Part shown: one piece after another, positions 62,049-64,000 of the stretch
Layout of the letters: the number at the start of each line of letters is the position of its first letter
Position numbering within the stretch: position 1 is the first letter of the stretch
Source: JBIQKZ01 sp044464765
Lineage (GTDB): Bacteria > Pseudomonadota > Gammaproteobacteria > Burkholderiales > Burkholderiaceae_B
Direction: 5' to 3'
NCBI GenBank assembly: GCA_044464765.1
Contig: JBIQKZ010000019.1
Location: 1-64,000 of the forward strand
Length of the DNA stretch: 64,000 bases
The notes under the pieces: model-generated
What the model was told of the DNA's origin: nothing
Database searches by the model: none
Seen by the model: the letters and a program-made list of their open reading frames with translations, nothing else
Made by a program: the position numbers and the translations under genes

Positions 62049-62753
62049 ATGCGTTTCAAACGACCGCAGGTGCGCTATGCCGAATCGCCGCAACCTGCGA
62101 CCCCTTATCAGTCCGCCGTCCAGGTCTGGGATGAGCGCATTGGGTCGGCGCGGGTGCAGGCCAGAAACTGGCGGCTGATGGCCTTTGGCTGCCTGTTGCT
62201 TGCGCTATTAATGGCCGGTGGCCTGGTGTGGCGCTCAATGCAGTCCACGATCGTTCCTTATGTCGTGGAGGTCGATAGCTTGGGGAATACGCGGGCGGTC
62301 GGCAAAGCGACAGAACCCTACAGCCCGAAGGAGGCTGAGATCGTTACGCATCTTGAACGCTTCATCAAGCTTGTTCGCTCGCTGTCTATTGACCCCGTGG
62401 TCGTGAGGGAAAACTGGCTTGAGGCCTACCGCTACACGACGGATCGCGGAGCCGCCGTGCTGAATGAATACGCGCAGCAATCCAGTCCTTTTACGAGGGT
62501 GGGTAAGGAGTCTGTATCTGTTGAGGTTTATAGCGTGGTTCGAGCCAGTGACATGACCTTCAACATTCGCTGGATTGAACGGCACTACGCCAACGGCGCT
62601 CTTTCGTCTACGCAGCGCTGGTCTGCCGTCATCACGCTTGTCCATAAGGCGCCGAAAACAGAGGACGAACTGAGAAAGAATTCCTCGGGCCTGTATGTCC
62701 ACGGATTGTCCTGGAGTCGGGATTTGAACGTGTCGGAAGGAGCACAGCCATGA
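62049..62753 (+). CDS. trbF: Conjugal transfer protein TrbF
   Basis: This 234-residue protein is VirB8-like: one membrane helix (about 41-60) and a periplasmic NTF2-like domain with TVPYVVEVD and SFNIRW-like strands. It nucleates the channel. Ribosome site AGGAG; overlaps trbG by ATGA. Confidence 0.94.
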   Translation: MRFKRPQVRYAESPQPATPYQSAVQVWDERIGSARVQARNWRLMAFGCLLLALLMAGGLVWRSMQSTIVPYVVEVDSLGNTRAVGKATEPYSPKEAEIVTHLERFIKLVRSLSIDPVVVRENWLEAYRYTTDRGAAVLNEYAQQSSPFTRVGKESVSVEVYSVVRASDMTFNIRWIERHYANGALSSTQRWSAVITLVHKAPKTEDELRKNSSGLYVHGLSWSRDLNVSEGAQP

Positions 62754-63742
62754 TTGATGTTGCCCGCATTTGGGTTGCACCCTTAACCCTGATCGTCCTC
62801 GCTGGGTGCGCTACGCACGGCAAGCCACCCCCGGCCATTTCGCTCGACGAGCCGGTAGCCGCCGAGCTGCTGCCCGAACCGCCCAGCCCGGTCGAAGTGA
62901 TTGCCGTGCCCGAACCCTTGGCATTGCCAGCGCAACTGAAACCCTTGCCGGGCACGGATGCCGGTAAACCCACGCCTGAACCCGCCGATGAAACCGTGCG
63001 GGTGTCCCGCGCCAATGCCGAAGCCCGCGTTGCGCCCACCCGCGAGGGCTACGTCAATGCCATTCAGGTCTGGCCCTATAGCGATGGAGCACTCTATCAG
63101 GTCTATACCGGCGTGGGCCGCGTGACGGTGATCGCGTTGCAGCCCGGCGAAGAGTTGGTCACAGTCGCCGCCGGCGACACCGTGCGCTGGATCGTGGGCG
63201 ATACCTCCAGCGGCAGCGGCGCGGACTTGCGCGTGAACGTGCTGGTCAAGCCCATCCGCTCCGGCCTGAAGACGAATCTGGTCATCACTACCAGCCGTCG
63301 CACCTATCTGCTGGAGCTGACTTCCACCGAAAAGACATGGATGGCGTCGGTGTCCTGGGAGTATCCGAAGGATCGGATGCTGGCCTTGCAGCGTCAGAAT
63401 CAAGCGGCGCAAGCCGGTGCGCCTGTCGATACCGGACTGGCCCTGGAAAACCTGCGCTTTCGGTATGCCATCAGCGGGAGCAATCCACCTTGGAAGCCGC
63501 TGCACGCCTTTGATGATGGGCAGAAGGTCTATATCCAGTTTCCGGCTGGCATTGCGCAAGGAGAATTGCCGCCGCTCTTTGTGATCGGCGCTGAAGGTGA
63601 CGGCCAATTGGTCAATTATCGCTTCCGCTCGCCGTACTACATCGTGGATCGGCTGTTTGGCGCGGCTGAACTGCGCCTGGGCGGTGATCGGGGTGACGTG
63701 GTGCGCATTGAGCGTACTGATGGTGTGCCGCGGAGGAACTGA
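62750..63742 (+). CDS. trbG: Conjugal transfer protein TrbG
   Basis: This 330-residue protein is VirB9-like with a lipoprotein-type signal (LIVLAGCATHG, C19), a Pro-rich linker and the C-terminal beta-domain (RYAISGSNPPWKPLHAFDDGQKVYIQFPAG). It sits in the outer-membrane core complex. No trbH follows; trbI starts 3 bp on. Confidence 0.94.
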   Translation: MIDVARIWVAPLTLIVLAGCATHGKPPPAISLDEPVAAELLPEPPSPVEVIAVPEPLALPAQLKPLPGTDAGKPTPEPADETVRVSRANAEARVAPTREGYVNAIQVWPYSDGALYQVYTGVGRVTVIALQPGEELVTVAAGDTVRWIVGDTSSGSGADLRVNVLVKPIRSGLKTNLVITTSRRTYLLELTSTEKTWMASVSWEYPKDRMLALQRQNQAAQAGAPVDTGLALENLRFRYAISGSNPPWKPLHAFDDGQKVYIQFPAGIAQGELPPLFVIGAEGDGQLVNYRFRSPYYIVDRLFGAAELRLGGDRGDVVRIERTDGVPRRN

Positions 63743-63744
63743 AC

Positions 63745-64000
63745 ATGAGTGAGGAACGCGCACCCGATCCAGCCACGCCACAAGCGGCCGATAAAGTGGC
63801 ACCTGAAGCCGTGGCGCTGCGCGCCCAGCCCCGGTCTGTGACGCGATTGAACCGGCGCACCTTGGCCCTGCTGGTGGGCGGGCTGTCGGTGGCGGTGCTG
63901 GGCGCTACGATCTGGTCGCTGCAACCCCAGCGACGCGGTGCCGGCACACAGACCGAGCTCTACAACGTGGACAGGGTGTCAAAATCGGAAGGGCTTGATG
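63745..64000 (+). CDS. trbI: Conjugal transfer protein TrbI (partial, runs off window)
   Basis: The first 85 codons of a VirB10-like protein: a charged cytosolic N-terminus and a membrane helix (about 37-60, TLALLVGGLSVAVLGATIW). It starts 2 bp after the trbG stop with the ribosome site CGGAGG inside trbG. The periplasmic beta-barrel domain lies outside the window. Confidence 0.9.
   Translation, partial: MSEERAPDPATPQAADKVAPEAVALRAQPRSVTRLNRRTLALLVGGLSVAVLGATIWSLQPQRRGAGTQTELYNVDRVSKSEGLD

Noticed and set aside
1..64000. tRNA, rRNA or CRISPR array, and ICE integrase or att site
   Set aside because: None recognisable by eye; the element ends lie outside the window.

Overview
The window is GC-rich proteobacterial DNA and is almost entirely the interior of one integrative and conjugative element (ICE) of the Tn4371 type. 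The backbone shows this: DUF932, ParB, RadC, DUF736, DUF2958 and DUF2285 genes, repA-parA, a TraF-like peptidase, a VirD2/DUF3363 relaxase, a LysR-type TraR, EexN, TraG and a trbBCDEJLFGI transfer operon that runs off the right edge inside trbI. The host is most likely a betaproteobacterium (Alcaligenaceae or Burkholderiales relatives); this is inferred from gene content and codon bias. No integrase, attachment site, rRNA, tRNA or CRISPR array is visible, so both ICE ends lie outside.

Layout. 1-2165: an IS21-like end remnant and a two-gene minus-strand module whose proteins share an unusual GDNVAG[DN]K tag; it may be a defence system. 2660-9925: left ICE core, with mostly single-gene units that have long non-coding leaders and end in long perfect hairpins. 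10009-14010: maintenance and replication block (HTH protein, RepA, iteron-like repeats, ParA, small partition protein, DUF2840, TraF). 14011-16014: relaxase. 16029-51849: about 36 kb of cargo between relaxase and traR. 51935-64000: traR, eexN and the mating-pair formation operon.

The cargo has two parts. 16029-25925 is a small-molecule cluster: LysR regulator, SDR, small monooxygenase-like protein, frameshifted AhpD-like gene, cupin, FAD amine oxidase, zinc alcohol dehydrogenase, DUF2938 membrane protein, two MFS exporters and an AraC regulator. 25972-51849 is a self-sufficient periplasmic redox and respiration module. On the minus strand it has a cbb3-type oxidase pair (ccoN and ccoO with no ccoP), a membrane-anchored dihaem cytochrome, a TsdA-like dihaem cytochrome, a copper P-type ATPase, thioredoxin, thioredoxin reductase and a complete ccmABCDEFGHI operon. 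Divergently on the plus strand it has a QseB/PmrA-type two-component system, DsbD, two tandem TlpA proteins, DsbG, a TauE/SafE permease, a lipoamide-dehydrogenase-like flavoprotein, DUF302 and DsrE-like proteins and an apolipoprotein N-acyltransferase.

Working model (inference). The element carries the enzymes of an electron path from a reduced sulfur compound through cytochromes c to oxygen. It also carries copper delivery, haem attachment and disulfide reduction to build that path in a new host. PmrA-like direct repeats upstream of both the regulator operon and dsbD suggest that one two-component system controls both arms.
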